Assembly (NCBI GenBank): GCA_034521715.1
Contig: JAXHLY010000008.1
Coordinates: forward strand, 62,001 to 126,000
DNA length: 64,000 nucleotides
Direction of reading: 5' to 3'
DNA from: Methylohalomonas sp034521715
Lineage (GTDB): Bacteria; Pseudomonadota; Gammaproteobacteria; Methylohalomonadales; Methylohalomonadaceae
In this document: positions 5,862 to 14,923 of the stretch, piece after piece
How positions within the stretch are numbered: the first letter of the stretch is position 1
Layout: each line of letters begins with the position of its first letter
Notes under the pieces: generated by a model
Seen by the model: only the letters and a program-made list of their open reading frames with translations
Database searches by the model: none
Told to the model about the DNA's origin: nothing
Translations under genes and position numbers: made by a program

Positions 5862-6335
5862 ATGAGAACATTCAGTCGTAAGAGCTTCACTACGGGTTTG
5901 GGAGCGTGCGCTGCGGTTTCATCGGTTCCGGGACTGATATTTGCTTATGGGTTAAATGGTTGGCTCAGCGTGGCCGTTTTCGGCGCAGGAGTGATCTGCT
6001 CCAGTTTGGTCGCGGCTCAACTTGCGTATCGGGGAGCGTGCAGAAGAATTCAGGCCGGCAGACCTCCCTGGGTACCATGTGTGGGTGCCCTTATGGCTGC
6101 TTATATCCTGTTCGGGCTACTCATATCGCTCGCCTTCATACTGACGGACAAGAAAATCGACCTGGGATGGGCTCTGATGCGCACCCTGTTACAATTGTGG
6201 GCATTGACAGCGACCATGGGAATAATATTAACGGTCTGGTTGGCATTGCCAGCGGTTATCTTTTTGGCTTTCTGGCTAGATCGCTCTAACAAAGGGCTAC
6301 AGGCTACGCAGCAAAGCTGCCGGCCTGAGCGCTAG
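5862..6335 (+). CDS. unknown membrane protein in the last cassette
   Basis: 157 residues with about four hydrophobic segments (around 14-31, 35-54, 70-92 and 112-140), one ending VWLALPAVIFLAFWLDRS. No family recognised. Its final 15 or so residues (NKGLQATQQSCRPER) are translated from the attC itself, a normal feature of cassette genes whose stop was lost. There is no clear Shine-Dalgarno sequence. Confidence 0.65.
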   Translation: MRTFSRKSFTTGLGACAAVSSVPGLIFAYGLNGWLSVAVFGAGVICSSLVAAQLAYRGACRRIQAGRPPWVPCVGALMAAYILFGLLISLAFILTDKKIDLGWALMRTLLQLWALTATMGIILTVWLALPAVIFLAFWLDRSNKGLQATQQSCRPER

Positions 6336-6343
6336 CGTTTGGC
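6284..6343 (+). other. attC site of the last cassette; end of the integron array
   Basis: Left core CTCTAAC (6284-6290) and right core GTTTGGC (6337-6343), with GGGCTACAGGC and GCCGGCCTGAGCGC arms. No further attC follows, so this marks the array's distal end, opposite the expected attI and integrase. Confidence 0.78.
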
Positions 6344-6437
6344 CTCTGATCAGGGCAGAACCCTTGGCATGCTTATGACTTACATTGCTTTCCCGGCTCC
6401 GGCGATTTGGCTATTGTTGAATTATCCGGGTTAATAG

Positions 6438-7001
6438 ATGCATGCCGGTCAAGGTATGAAGATAAAAGACATGAAGCCAGGTTTCAGCCGCCTGTTAGCC
6501 TATGGGTTTTACTGGCAGCATCCGGCGGTGGGCGTGTTGTCTGCCGTGGTGTTGTCCGGCTTCGCAATCTGGGTGATCAGTGAGCTCAGTTCCCTGAACG
6601 ATCTGCTGCCCAACAATAACCTTGCCGCCGCCCGCGGCATCCTCGTCATGGGCGGTATTGCCCTGATCTACATCGCCTGGCGTTTGGCGCGGTATGCCTG
6701 GGCGCGTGTACGTTACGGACTTGCCCAGGGTGCGCCGGGCTGGTCCACGGCCCTGGTTGATGTCGTACATTATATCGTGCTGACACTTTTGGGGGAGTTG
6801 CTGTTGCTGGCGCCGGTACTGGGTAAAGAGGGTTACCCGTTGGTGTATCTCGGTTATGCGTCACCCGGACTGTACTTCGTGCTGGGCATCCTGGCCGGTA
6901 TCGCCACGCTCGCCTTGCTCTGGCCAGCCTGGATGCTGTCGTCACCGCCCCACCGCATCATGCCCTACGTACCGACGCATCCGCACCTGGGGAAGCGCTG
7001 A
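6438..7001 (+). CDS. unknown membrane protein
   Basis: 187 residues (or 181 from ATG 6456). Hydrophobic segments near residues 30-50 (VGVLSAVVLSGFAIWVISEL), 65-82, 112-130 (VVHYIVLTLLGELLLLAPVL) and 145-167 suggest four membrane helices. The N-terminal part is basic. No family recognised. It is the first gene after the integron array and shows the GC-rich codon use of the core chromosome, not that of the cassettes. Confidence 0.7.
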   Translation: MHAGQGMKIKDMKPGFSRLLAYGFYWQHPAVGVLSAVVLSGFAIWVISELSSLNDLLPNNNLAAARGILVMGGIALIYIAWRLARYAWARVRYGLAQGAPGWSTALVDVVHYIVLTLLGELLLLAPVLGKEGYPLVYLGYASPGLYFVLGILAGIATLALLWPAWMLSSPPHRIMPYVPTHPHLGKR

Positions 7002-7161
7002 ACGACAGGCACCCGATCCGTTCTGCACCGTTTGGGTGAGGACAGTTCTTTGCCTGCTGGGCCGTGGCGATAGCAAAAATACCGCCTGCCTGCCGCAGAC
7101 GTTCACGTTCACTGGCTTTGCTGATCGACTGTTTCGCGGCGCTGCCGATCGGTTTCCGCCA

Positions 7162-8346
7162 TCAATCCGTTTTCCTGACGAGCAGGCCTTTGAGATAGGC
7201 ACCCTCGGGAAAGCTCAGGCGCACGGGATGGTCGGCTGCCTGGCTGTAATGCCTGAGAATGACGCCAGTGCAGCCGGCATCCAGGGCGGCGTCGGCGACG
7301 ATTTTCTGGAACAACTCCGGCGCCAGCAGACCGGAACAGGAAAAGGTCAGCAGGTAACCGCCGGGGCGCAGCAGTTTGAACGCCAGCCGGTTGATGTCCT
7401 TGTAACCGCGGCTGGCCCGCATCAGGCCGGCCTTGCTGTCAACGAACTTCGGCGGATCGAGGACGATGACATCAAAGTGCCGGTCGTCGCGATCCAGCCG
7501 GCGCAGGCAGTTAAAGACATCCTCGTGCAGGTTGTCGACACGGCCGGCGTCGAGCCCGTTCAGGGCGACATTGTCATCAAGTATTTTCAGCGCCTGTTCC
7601 GAACTGTCGATATTCACTACCCGGCGGGCGCCGCCCTGCAGTGCCCGCAGGCCGAAACCGCCGGTGTAGGAAAAGGCGTTCAGGACTTCCGCCTCGTTGC
7701 ACAAGGGCGCGAGCTGAATGCGGTTGTCGCGCTGGTCCAGGTAGAACCCGGTCTTGTGTCCGTGCCGGATATCGACTTTGTAATACAGGCCGGCTTCATG
7801 GATGGTGATGTATTCGGGAACGTCTTCACCGGCCAGGGTGCCGCAGCGTGATTCCAGGCCTTCGCGATTGCGGCTGTCGGCATCGGAGCGCTCGTATATG
7901 CCACGGCAGGGCAGCAGCGACTGCAGCATGTCGACGATCGTGTCGCGCCAGTATTCCGTGCCGGTGGCGAGGAACTGGCAGACCAGGTAACCGGCATAAC
8001 GATCGACAATCAGTCCCGGCAGCCCATCGGATTCGGCATTGACCAGACGGCAGCCGCCGTCCGGATCGCTCAGAAGGTCGCGGCGCAGTTGCAGGGCCTG
8101 TTCAATACGCTGGCGGAAAAAGCCCTGATCGATAACGCTGTCCGGGTCGAAAGCCCAGACCCGTGCCCGTATCTGCGACTGCGGGGACCATGCCCCGACA
8201 GCCAATACTTCACCCTTGCTGTTGCAGATGCCGACGGTTTCGCCGGCCGCCGCATCCGGCCCGGCGGCGATCGCGCCGGAGAAAATCCACGGGTGATGCC
8301 TGAGCAGAGACTTTTCGCGACCGGCCTTGAGGCGTAGCTGTTTCAT
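7162..8346 (-). CDS. rlmI: 23S rRNA m5C1962 methyltransferase
   Basis: 394 residues, the usual length of RlmI, which methylates C1962 of 23S rRNA using S-adenosylmethionine. The N-terminal PUA-like domain (LRLKAGREKSLLRHHPWIFS) is followed by the Rossmann methyltransferase domain with VLNAFSYTGGFGLRA (cofactor loop) and FDVIVLDPPKFVDS. LLTFSCSG with its Cys lies near the end. It is divergent from fccA across a 123-base spacer. Confidence 0.93.
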   Translation of the reverse strand: MKQLRLKAGREKSLLRHHPWIFSGAIAAGPDAAAGETVGICNSKGEVLAVGAWSPQSQIRARVWAFDPDSVIDQGFFRQRIEQALQLRRDLLSDPDGGCRLVNAESDGLPGLIVDRYAGYLVCQFLATGTEYWRDTIVDMLQSLLPCRGIYERSDADSRNREGLESRCGTLAGEDVPEYITIHEAGLYYKVDIRHGHKTGFYLDQRDNRIQLAPLCNEAEVLNAFSYTGGFGLRALQGGARRVVNIDSSEQALKILDDNVALNGLDAGRVDNLHEDVFNCLRRLDRDDRHFDVIVLDPPKFVDSKAGLMRASRGYKDINRLAFKLLRPGGYLLTFSCSGLLAPELFQKIVADAALDAGCTGVILRHYSQAADHPVRLSFPEGAYLKGLLVRKTD

Positions 8347-8469
8347 GATTTTCCGCCAAACAGTGGGCGCGCATTATAACGGACAAACCGGTTGCCGGGA
8401 TCCTGTAACAGCTCTGAATTTCCGGTAATATGATGGTCAAAACATTCAACAACAACATTCATTGATCCC

Positions 8470-8799
8470 TTGACTGACCGGCCACACAAATTTCCCCTGA
8501 TCGCACTGTTGGCTTTAGCTGTTGCCGGGCCGGCCACTGCCGATGACACCGGTGTCCCTGAGGATAGTCCCCGCCGCGCCGAGGCCCTGGCGTTCAACTG
8601 TTTTACCTGCCACGGTACCGACGGCGAAAGCCCGGGGCGCATGAAATCACTGAATGAACTGTCCGCCACCGAGATACGCGACAAGCTCATGGCGTTCAGG
8701 CGCGATGAAAACAATCCCACGATCATGAACCGGATCGCCAGGGGCTACAGCGATGACGAGATCGCGATCATTGCCGACTATATCGCCAACCTGGAATAG
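8470..8799 (+). CDS. fccA: flavocytochrome c sulfide dehydrogenase, cytochrome subunit
   Basis: 109 residues starting at TTG 8470, as no ATG or GTG fits in this frame. A Sec signal peptide (FPLIALLALAVAGPATA) precedes a single haem site FNCFTCHGTDGE; the distal Met is probably in NPTIMNRIARGYS. It lies four bases before fccB, the flavoprotein subunit. FccA accepts electrons from FccB's flavin after sulfide oxidation in the periplasm and passes them to other cytochromes. The haem type (monohaem) is the small form. Confidence 0.85.
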   Translation: MTDRPHKFPLIALLALAVAGPATADDTGVPEDSPRRAEALAFNCFTCHGTDGESPGRMKSLNELSATEIRDKLMAFRRDENNPTIMNRIARGYSDDEIAIIADYIANLE

Positions 8800-8802
8800 T
8801 TT

Positions 8803-10084
8803 ATGGACAGCCGCCGCCGACAGATACTGAAAGCCATGGCAGCGGCCGGCATGGGCGTAGCCGCGGCACCGCTCAGTGGCGGATTGCAAATGTCTCGGTG
8901 GCGGCCGGGTCGTGATCGTCGGCGGCGGTTTCGGTGGCGCGACGTGTGCCAGATACCTGCGCCGTCTGAATCCGCAGATCGAGGTATTGCTGGTGGAACC
9001 GAACCGGCAGTATGCAACCTGTCCGTTCAGTAACCTGGTACTGGGCGGGCTCGAATCAATGGATACACTGGTTTACGGCTACGGGACCCTGGAGCGCGAT
9101 CACGGTGTCCGCGTGATTCACGATTCTGCAACCGGCGTCGATACGGACATCCAGGTGATCAAACTGGCGAGCGGTTCCTGGCTGACTTACGATCGTGCGG
9201 TTTTTTCGCCGGGAGTTTCCTTCATGTGGAATGCCCCGGAAGGCTATACGCCGGAAACGGCTGAACGCATGCCGCATGCCTGGAAGGCCGGGCGCCAGAC
9301 GGAAATCCTGCGCGATCAATTGCACGCCATGGCGGATGGCGGCGTGGTCGGGATTTCAGTCCCGCCGCAACCTTTTCGCTGCCCGCCCGGCCCTTATGAA
9401 CGCGCGTGCATGATTGCCCATTACCTGAAACAGCATAAGCCGCGTTCCAAGATCCTCGTTCTCGATGGCAATGAAACGTTTTCCAAACAGGACGTGTTTG
9501 AAGAAGCGTGGGCGAAACTCTATCCCGGCATGATCGAACGTCTAGGCGTATCCGGCTACGGAGGCGTGACGCGGGTGGATGCCGGCAGTAATACCCTGTT
9601 TACCGAGACGGACAGTCACCACGTCGATGTCGCCAACGTGATTCCGTCGCAGCAGGCCGGGCAGATCGCCGTGGATGTCGGCCTGGCCGACAGGAACGGC
9701 TGGTGCCCGATCGATCCGGCGACATTCGAATCGGCGTTAATCCCGAAGCTGCACGTGATTGGCGATGCCACTATCGCGCATCCAATCCCGAAATCGGCCT
9801 CGGCCGCCAACAGCGAGGCCAAGCTGTGCGCACTGGCGATTGTCGCGCTGCTGGCCGGTGAAGAACCGCCGCCGGCGTCGTTTCACAACACCTGTTACAG
9901 CATCGTTGCACCCGACTACGGCTTTTCAGTGAACGGGATTTACGATGTCAGGGACGGCCGGATTCATGCCATTGAGCGGGCCGGTGGTGTCAGCCCGTTG
10001 AATGCACCCCTGTCAGTCCGCAAGAAGGAAGCCGAATACGCTCATGGCTGGTATGCCAGCATTACCCGCGAGGCCTTCGGCTGA
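8803..10084 (+). CDS. fccB: flavocytochrome c sulfide dehydrogenase, flavoprotein subunit (frameshift near 5' end)
   Basis: The N-terminus MDSRRRQILKAMAAAGMG is a twin-arginine signal. The mature protein lies in the next frame: GRVVIVGGGFGGATCARYLR (FAD-binding), RQYATCPFSNLVLGG and PFRCPPGPYERACM, which hold the two Cys of the redox-active disulfide, and HVIGDATIAHPIPKSASAAN. One extra base between 8876 and 8900 separates the signal from the mature part; removing it gives 426 residues, the family's normal length. The indel is most likely a sequence error. FccAB oxidises sulfide and marks sulfur-oxidising metabolism. Confidence 0.85.
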
Positions 10085-10782
10085 TCCCGGCCGTATCTCG
10101 GTCGCTGACGCTGGCGAACAGTTCCGGCAGACCCTGCAGGTCGGGTAATGTACAGGCGGCCCGGCCGGCAGCTGTTCCGCGATGGTATTGTTGCGGTTGA
10201 TCCAGATGCAGCTGAAGCCGAAGTGCGCCGCACCGGCGATGTCCCAGGCATTGGCCGAATGAAAGGCGATGCCCGGCACCGGCGGGCCGTAACGATCCAC
10301 TGCCAGTTCGTAAACCCGGGGTGAGGGTTTGTAGATCCTGGCACTGTCAACAGTAAGTATCTCATCAATAAGCTTATCCAGTCCCGCATGCCTGACACAG
10401 GATTCGACCATTGAGCGGGTGCCGTTGCTCAGAATGGCTGTACCAAAACCACTCGACTGCAGTGACTCCAGTACTGCCGGGACTTCCGGGAAACAATCCA
10501 GCTTTTGATAGGCATCAAGCAGTTCGTCGCGCAGGGACGGATCCTCAATGCCGGCTTGCCCGAGTGCATATTGCAGGGAGTCGGCCACGACCCGTTCGAA
10601 ATCCGCGTATTCCCCCATCAGGCTGCGCAACCAGGTATATTCGAGCTGCTTCTGACGCCATACGGCCGATATGTTATCGGCCTGGTTGCCGACGCGTTTT
10701 TCAGTTTATGGACTGCGGAATGGACATCGAACAGTGTGCCGTAGGCATCAAAAATACAGGCATGCGGGGCATGTTCAAGCAT
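10062..10782 (-). CDS. HAD-family hydrolase, haloacid dehalogenase type II-like (two frameshifts)
   Basis: Three reading frames join into one protein of about 240 residues: MLEHAPHACIFDAYGTLFDV (nucleophile Asp in FDAYGTLF) to about 10700, then a middle part with AILSNGTRSMVE and YKPSPRVYELAVD, then an end YPDLQGLPELFASV after about 10145. Both breaks need one base added; the first is at a T5/A5 run (10697-10701). The family dehalogenates 2-haloacids or dephosphorylates small molecules. The 3' end overlaps that of fccB. It lies seven bases downstream of the DUF484 gene, probably one operon. Confidence 0.75.
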
Positions 10783-10789
10783 GAATAAT

Positions 10790-11500
10790 TCAGCTGCCGT
10801 TGGCCGTCAGCCAGTCATCCAGTTTTATCGCGGTAATGCGGGCCAGGTAGACAAGCAGCTCGAGTTCGGGACCGCGGCGGTAGCGGTCGCGCTGATGGCT
10901 GCCGACGACAAGCAGGCCGTCCCAGTTCTGGCCGATAAGCGGCATCAGGATCGTTGAATGTATTTGATTGCGCGTGTCGCCAAACATGAGTGACAGGTGT
11001 TCCGACTGCAGACTGTCGAGCAGCGGCTGCTTGCGGTTGAAAAGCTCAGCCAGCAGCAACCTGAGCCTGTCATGACGGTCGCGAATGTCGACGATGGTCG
11101 CGGAGGTAAAGGGGTTGTCGTCCAGAAACAGAAACAGTGTTGCCTGATCGGCTTCATAATCGTTGTGGACGAAGTCGTACAAAATGTCGCAGGCCGTCTC
11201 GGCCTCGGGTGATTGCAGAATTCTGAGTGACAGCTGATGCGCCAGATCAATGAGGGCGCGGATATCTTCCTGCGTCTTGTGCAGGTTCTTCACCTGCTGG
11301 CGGTAGCGCCTGTTTTCCGTGCGCAGGGCACTGACCTGTTTTTCTATCAGTGAACTGACGCCGGGCGGCATGTCGTGGGACAGGCTCAGTGTGGATAGCA
11401 GATCCGGTCTCTCGTCCAGGAATTCCGGATGCTCGCGCAGGTACTCGGCTACCCGTTCGGCGTTTAGCTGGCCGGCTGCCGATCTTTCTGTATTGGCCAT
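10790..11500 (-). CDS. DUF484 family GAF-like protein
   Basis: 236 residues with the family pattern: VAEYLREHPEFLDERPDLLS at the start, a coiled region (LRTENRRYRQQVKNLHKTQE), then a GAF-like domain to the end (LMPLIGQNWDGLLVVGSHQR). DUF484 genes usually sit between dapF and xerC and just before a HAD hydrolase. Here the HAD gene is retained but dapF and xerC are not adjacent. Biochemical role unknown. Confidence 0.88.
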   Translation of the reverse strand: MANTERSAAGQLNAERVAEYLREHPEFLDERPDLLSTLSLSHDMPPGVSSLIEKQVSALRTENRRYRQQVKNLHKTQEDIRALIDLAHQLSLRILQSPEAETACDILYDFVHNDYEADQATLFLFLDDNPFTSATIVDIRDRHDRLRLLLAELFNRKQPLLDSLQSEHLSLMFGDTRNQIHSTILMPLIGQNWDGLLVVGSHQRDRYRRGPELELLVYLARITAIKLDDWLTANGS

Positions 11501-11704
11501 AGCACCTCTCCGTCCGTCTCTCCTGCCATCACCAGTATCACGAGCACGTCGACAGTATAAGTGCCGATAGTATCCGAATCAGTCGAGAATTTCCCGCCTG
11601 CGGCGGCATGGTCTGATCCGGCCGCTGATCGACAGCAGATTCTTTTCGATCAGCCTGCTAGAATCCCCGCTTTTTTCAACCCAGACCCGCAGGAGAGCTG
11701 TTTC

Positions 11705-12256
11705 ATGTCAGATTCCCCAGTATTCCGTACCGGCGAAGCCACGGTTTTTGCCGCCGAGGGCCAGTATACGGACGCCATGCCGGAAATCGCCATCGGCCGT
11801 GTTGATGGGCCGGTCGGCAACGCCTTCGCAAACCTGATGGGCCAGACCGAGGGCCATACCCGCATGTTCGCCATCCGCGCGACCAACCAGCAGGTCAGGC
11901 CGGCCACCTTGATGGTGCCGAAAGTCACCATAAAATCAACCGAGTACGTCAATCTTCTGGGCGGTCCGGTACAGTCGGCAGTGGCGGACGCGGTGCTCGA
12001 CTGCGTCATCGACGGCACCCTGCCGCGTGATCAGGTCAATGACCTGTGCATTATTGCCATGCTCTGGATCGACCCCGAGTGCGTGGGGCACAGTGATCTG
12101 GATCGCAAGGATCTTTATCGTACCAATTACGAGGCGATGAAACTGGCCGTCAAGCGGGCCATGGATAACAGCCCGTCGATCGATGAGCTGATCGCCAACC
12201 GGGATAAAATTCATCATGAAATGTATAACCCGGAAACCGGTGAATCGATCTGGTAA
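11705..12256 (+). CDS. formaldehyde-activating enzyme (Fae)-like protein
   Basis: 183 residues from ATG 11705, preceded by AGGAGAG. The family pattern is clear: GRVDGPVGNAFANLMGQTEG, RPATLMVPKVTIKS and QSAVADAVLDCVIDGTLPRD. True Fae condenses formaldehyde with tetrahydromethanopterin, using a His in an AHIDL-type motif. At that place this protein reads DAMPEIAIG, with no His. It is therefore probably a paralogue with a different or lost activity. No other C1 gene is in the window. A good terminator follows at 12306. Confidence 0.8.
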   Translation: MSDSPVFRTGEATVFAAEGQYTDAMPEIAIGRVDGPVGNAFANLMGQTEGHTRMFAIRATNQQVRPATLMVPKVTIKSTEYVNLLGGPVQSAVADAVLDCVIDGTLPRDQVNDLCIIAMLWIDPECVGHSDLDRKDLYRTNYEAMKLAVKRAMDNSPSIDELIANRDKIHHEMYNPETGESIW

Positions 12257-12303
12257 ACTGGTTGACTGGTTAATTGGTTAATTGGTTAATTGGTTGATTG
12301 GAA
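12257..12303. repeat. degenerate 8-bp tandem repeat TGGTTAAT
   Basis: Directly after the Fae-like stop codon, about six units of TGGTTAAT or variants (TGGTTGAC, TGGTTGAT). The same word recurs at 18238-18320, 32118-32225 and 53703-53820, always between genes. Confidence 0.85.
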
Positions 12304-12305
12304 GA

Positions 12306-12328
12306 GGCCGGCTCTGCCGGCCTTTTTT
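12306..12328 (+). terminator. Rho-independent terminator after the Fae-like gene
   Basis: GGCCGGC (12306-12312), loop TCT, GCCGGCC (12316-12322) and six T (12323-12328). It overlaps the last codon of the convergent yjdF-like gene. Confidence 0.85.
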
Positions 12329-12932
12329 ATGCCTGTTCTAGTTGTCCGAGTTGTCGGTCATGCCAGCGGCTGCATAACAATAATGCCAGGATTGCACCGC
12401 CCAGTGCCCAGGCCATGTCCGACTGGGTATCCCAGATATAGCCCTGGGTGCCGAGGAAGCTTTCGGCCGCCTGTTCGCTGAGCAGGGCCACCCACCATTC
12501 AATCAGTTCATAAAAGGCACTGATCGCCAGACAGATGGAGACAATGATTATCCCCAGCCAGACGCGGCCGTTGATCACACTGAACCGTATCAGGATCTCG
12601 CGTGCCACGATCGCGGGCACGAATCCCTGGGCGAAATGCCCGAGCTTGTCATAGTTGTTGCGCTCCCATCCCATTAGCGGTTGCAGCCACTCGAACAGCG
12701 GCACGCGTGCATAGGTGTAATGACCGCCGACCATGAGAATAACGGCATGGATCAGGATCAACCAGTAGAGCAGGGGTGTCAGTGGAAAGCGCTTGCGGGT
12801 CAACACCAGTATCATCAGTGCGATAATCGCCGGCAGGACTTCCAGAAACCAGGTGGGATAATCGTGCGGCCGGATCGCCGACCAGATGAAAACCCCCAGA
12901 TAAATGCCTAACCAGACTGCAACGGCATACAT
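12327..12932 (-). CDS. yjdF: DUF2238 inner-membrane protein
   Basis: 201 residues with about six membrane segments and the DUF2238 landmarks: NNYDKLGHFAQGFVPAIVAR, ISAFYELIEWWVAL and FLGTQGYIWDTQSDMAWAL. The His and acidic residues in and around these helices are conserved in the family, but its role is unknown. The gene ends one base before the HIT gene begins on the same strand, so the two form an operon. Confidence 0.87.
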   Translation of the reverse strand: MYAVAVWLGIYLGVFIWSAIRPHDYPTWFLEVLPAIIALMILVLTRKRFPLTPLLYWLILIHAVILMVGGHYTYARVPLFEWLQPLMGWERNNYDKLGHFAQGFVPAIVAREILIRFSVINGRVWLGIIIVSICLAISAFYELIEWWVALLSEQAAESFLGTQGYIWDTQSDMAWALGGAILALLLCSRWHDRQLGQLEQA

Positions 12933-13352
12933 TCACTGGCTCTCCAGCTTGAAGACACCGGCCAGTGCCGCGCGAATCGCCTTCAGGCGTATCTCGGAAT
13001 AGACGTCTGAGGTTTCCGGCTGTCCCCAGACCACACCCGGCCAGTACGGATCATCACGTCGCCTGCCAATCACGTGTATATGCAGTTGCGGTACCTGGTT
13101 GCCGATCGCGGCGATATTGATTTTATCGGCCTCGAACTGGTGTTTTACAAAGCCGGCGAGGGTGTGCATGGCCATCATGACCCGCTGATAAAGCTGTGGA
13201 TCCAGTTCGTGCAGTTCCGTCAGCCTGGTGGCCGGTACCAGGATAAACCAGGGTAGCGTGGCGTTCTGATGCAGCAGCAGTGACCCGCAGTCAATATCGC
13301 CGAGCACATGACAGTCCGCCGCCAGGCGTGGATGGAGTGGTTGTCTGTTCAT
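12933..13352 (-). CDS. HIT-domain protein
   Basis: 139 residues. QLHIHVIGRR carries the histidine triad of HIT nucleotide hydrolases (the first His of the usual HxHxHxx is replaced by Gln: QLHIHV). Upstream are LPWFILVPATRLTELHELD and MHTLAGFVKHQFEADKINIA, typical of the short HIT group in gammaproteobacteria. It likely hydrolyses or transfers nucleotides, but the first-His change leaves activity uncertain. Confidence 0.83.
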   Translation of the reverse strand: MNRQPLHPRLAADCHVLGDIDCGSLLLHQNATLPWFILVPATRLTELHELDPQLYQRVMMAMHTLAGFVKHQFEADKINIAAIGNQVPQLHIHVIGRRRDDPYWPGVVWGQPETSDVYSEIRLKAIRAALAGVFKLESQ

Positions 13353-13515
13353 GCAATAGCCGGTTCGCTGTTATACAGTATGTTGTATGTATGCCCGATG
13401 AAAATCCTTTTCCGGGTATCCCGGGGGTCGGCAACCGGACATACGATGCCTGATCACGTACGGTACATCCTGTATATCATATAGGAAATACGATGAAACT
13501 GCCGGTGTATGACGC

Positions 13516-14160
13516 ATGACGGAATATCTCGTCCACGTCGGTTACTCCCTCATGTTCTGGGCGCTGCTGGTGCGCGATATCGTCTGGCTGCGGGGCCTGC
13601 TCATTGCCGCCCAGGCCAGTCTGGCGCTGTATGCCATGATGCTCGGGCTGTTCGGTATCTCGCTGTGGAACTGGCTTTTTGTCCTGGTGAATGCGGCGTG
13701 GATCATGCGCATCCGGCGCGAGCGCGAGCAGGCGGTAATCCCGCCGCTGCTGCAGCCCTTGTACGAGCAGCATTTCGCCATTTTGCCCCCGCATGAATTC
13801 CTGCGTTTCTGGTGCCGCGGCAAGCAACGCAGTGGCCATGATATCCAGTGGGTGCGCCGCGGCGAGCAGCCGAAGGCACTGCATTTTCTGCTGAATGGCA
13901 GCGCGGTCGTCAGCCGTGACAATGCACCGATCGCTGTATTACAGCCCGGCTCGTTTATCGGTGAAATGAGCCTGCTGAGCGGTGAGCCGACAACGGCAGA
14001 TGTCAGGGCCGATGGTGAAGTGGAATACATCAGTTGGTCGGCACGGCAGCTGGAGCGGATCAAGCGCCGCGATCCAAAATTCTGGACGCGGATTCAGAGT
14101 GTCATCGGTCTCGACCTGGTACGCAAAATCAGCCACGGGACGGTAACAAACACCGAATAA
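13516..14160 (+). CDS. Popeye-like membrane protein with cyclic nucleotide-binding domain
   Basis: 214 residues. Three membrane helices fill residues 1-70 (GYSLMFWALLVRDIVWLRGL, LLIAAQASLALYAMMLGLFG, LWNWLFVLVNAAWIMRIR). A cNMP-binding-like fold follows, with KALHFLLNGSAVVSRDNAPI and LQPGSFIGEMSLLSGEPTTA, the phosphate-binding cassette region. The usual Arg of that cassette is not seen after LLSGEP, so the ligand may differ. The architecture matches bacterial Popeye-domain proteins. It stands alone between divergent and co-directed genes; a role in sensing is inferred. Confidence 0.75.
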   Translation: MTEYLVHVGYSLMFWALLVRDIVWLRGLLIAAQASLALYAMMLGLFGISLWNWLFVLVNAAWIMRIRREREQAVIPPLLQPLYEQHFAILPPHEFLRFWCRGKQRSGHDIQWVRRGEQPKALHFLLNGSAVVSRDNAPIAVLQPGSFIGEMSLLSGEPTTADVRADGEVEYISWSARQLERIKRRDPKFWTRIQSVIGLDLVRKISHGTVTNTE

Positions 14161-14189
14161 CTTAATGCTTTCAACTGAAGGAAACTTGC

Positions 14190-14909
14190 ATGAACGACAA
14201 TGTTGCAGCGATCCCCCTGGTTAATCTTGCGCTGGGTTTCATCCCGGTGGTTATTGTCTGGCTGATCGTGCGCAGCTGGAGCCTGCCGGACAGACAGGTG
14301 ATACTGGCCAATGCCCGCATGCTGCTGCAGTTGCTGCTGGTCGGCTATGTACTGAATTTCATATTCGACGCCGATCGCGGTCTGATAGTCGTGGCGGTGC
14401 TGGCAATCATGCTGCTGGCTGCCAGCTGGATAGCCCTGCGGCCGCTGGCCCGCCAGGATATGCGCATTTACGGATTCATACTTGTGTCGATCATCGCTGG
14501 TGGCGTAACAACGCTGGTGCTGGTAACACAGGGCGTGCTGAGCCTGACCCACTGGTATGAACCGCATTACATGATTCCGCTGGCGGGCATGATCTTTTCG
14601 AATTGCATGAACGCGATCAGCCTGGGTGCGGAACGCTTTGAATCTGAACGCCGCAACAATGTGGATACCGATCAGGCCTGCCGCGTGGCACTGAACGCCG
14701 CGCTGATCCCCCAGATCAATTCGCTGCTGGCAGTCGGGATCGTGGCGCTGCCCGGCATGATGACCGGTCAGATTCTTTCGGGTGTATCACCGTTGATAGC
14801 AGCGCAGTACCAGATCGTCGTGATGTGCATGATATTCGGTTCGGCGGGGATATCCACTGCCTGTTACCTGACATTGATGCGGCGCCAGCAGTCGGTGAAT
14901 GCCGGCTGA
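14190..14909 (+). CDS. fetB: FetB/UPF0014-family ABC transporter permease
   Basis: 239 residues, seven or so membrane helices, with the UPF0014 signatures PLAGMIFSNCMNAISLGAER, ALIPQINSLLAVGIVALPGM, and MTGQILSGVSPLIAAQYQIV. In Escherichia coli FetB works with the ATPase FetA in iron export and oxidative stress resistance. No ATPase gene is adjacent here, so its partner must be elsewhere or absent. Confidence 0.83.
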   Translation: MNDNVAAIPLVNLALGFIPVVIVWLIVRSWSLPDRQVILANARMLLQLLLVGYVLNFIFDADRGLIVVAVLAIMLLAASWIALRPLARQDMRIYGFILVSIIAGGVTTLVLVTQGVLSLTHWYEPHYMIPLAGMIFSNCMNAISLGAERFESERRNNVDTDQACRVALNAALIPQINSLLAVGIVALPGMMTGQILSGVSPLIAAQYQIVVMCMIFGSAGISTACYLTLMRRQQSVNAG

Positions 14910-14923
14910 AGGAAGCTATTGCA

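Noticed and set aside
6344..6437. A 21-codon frame from 6369 between the last attC and the next gene
   Set aside because: Too short, no ribosome binding site and no recognisable feature.
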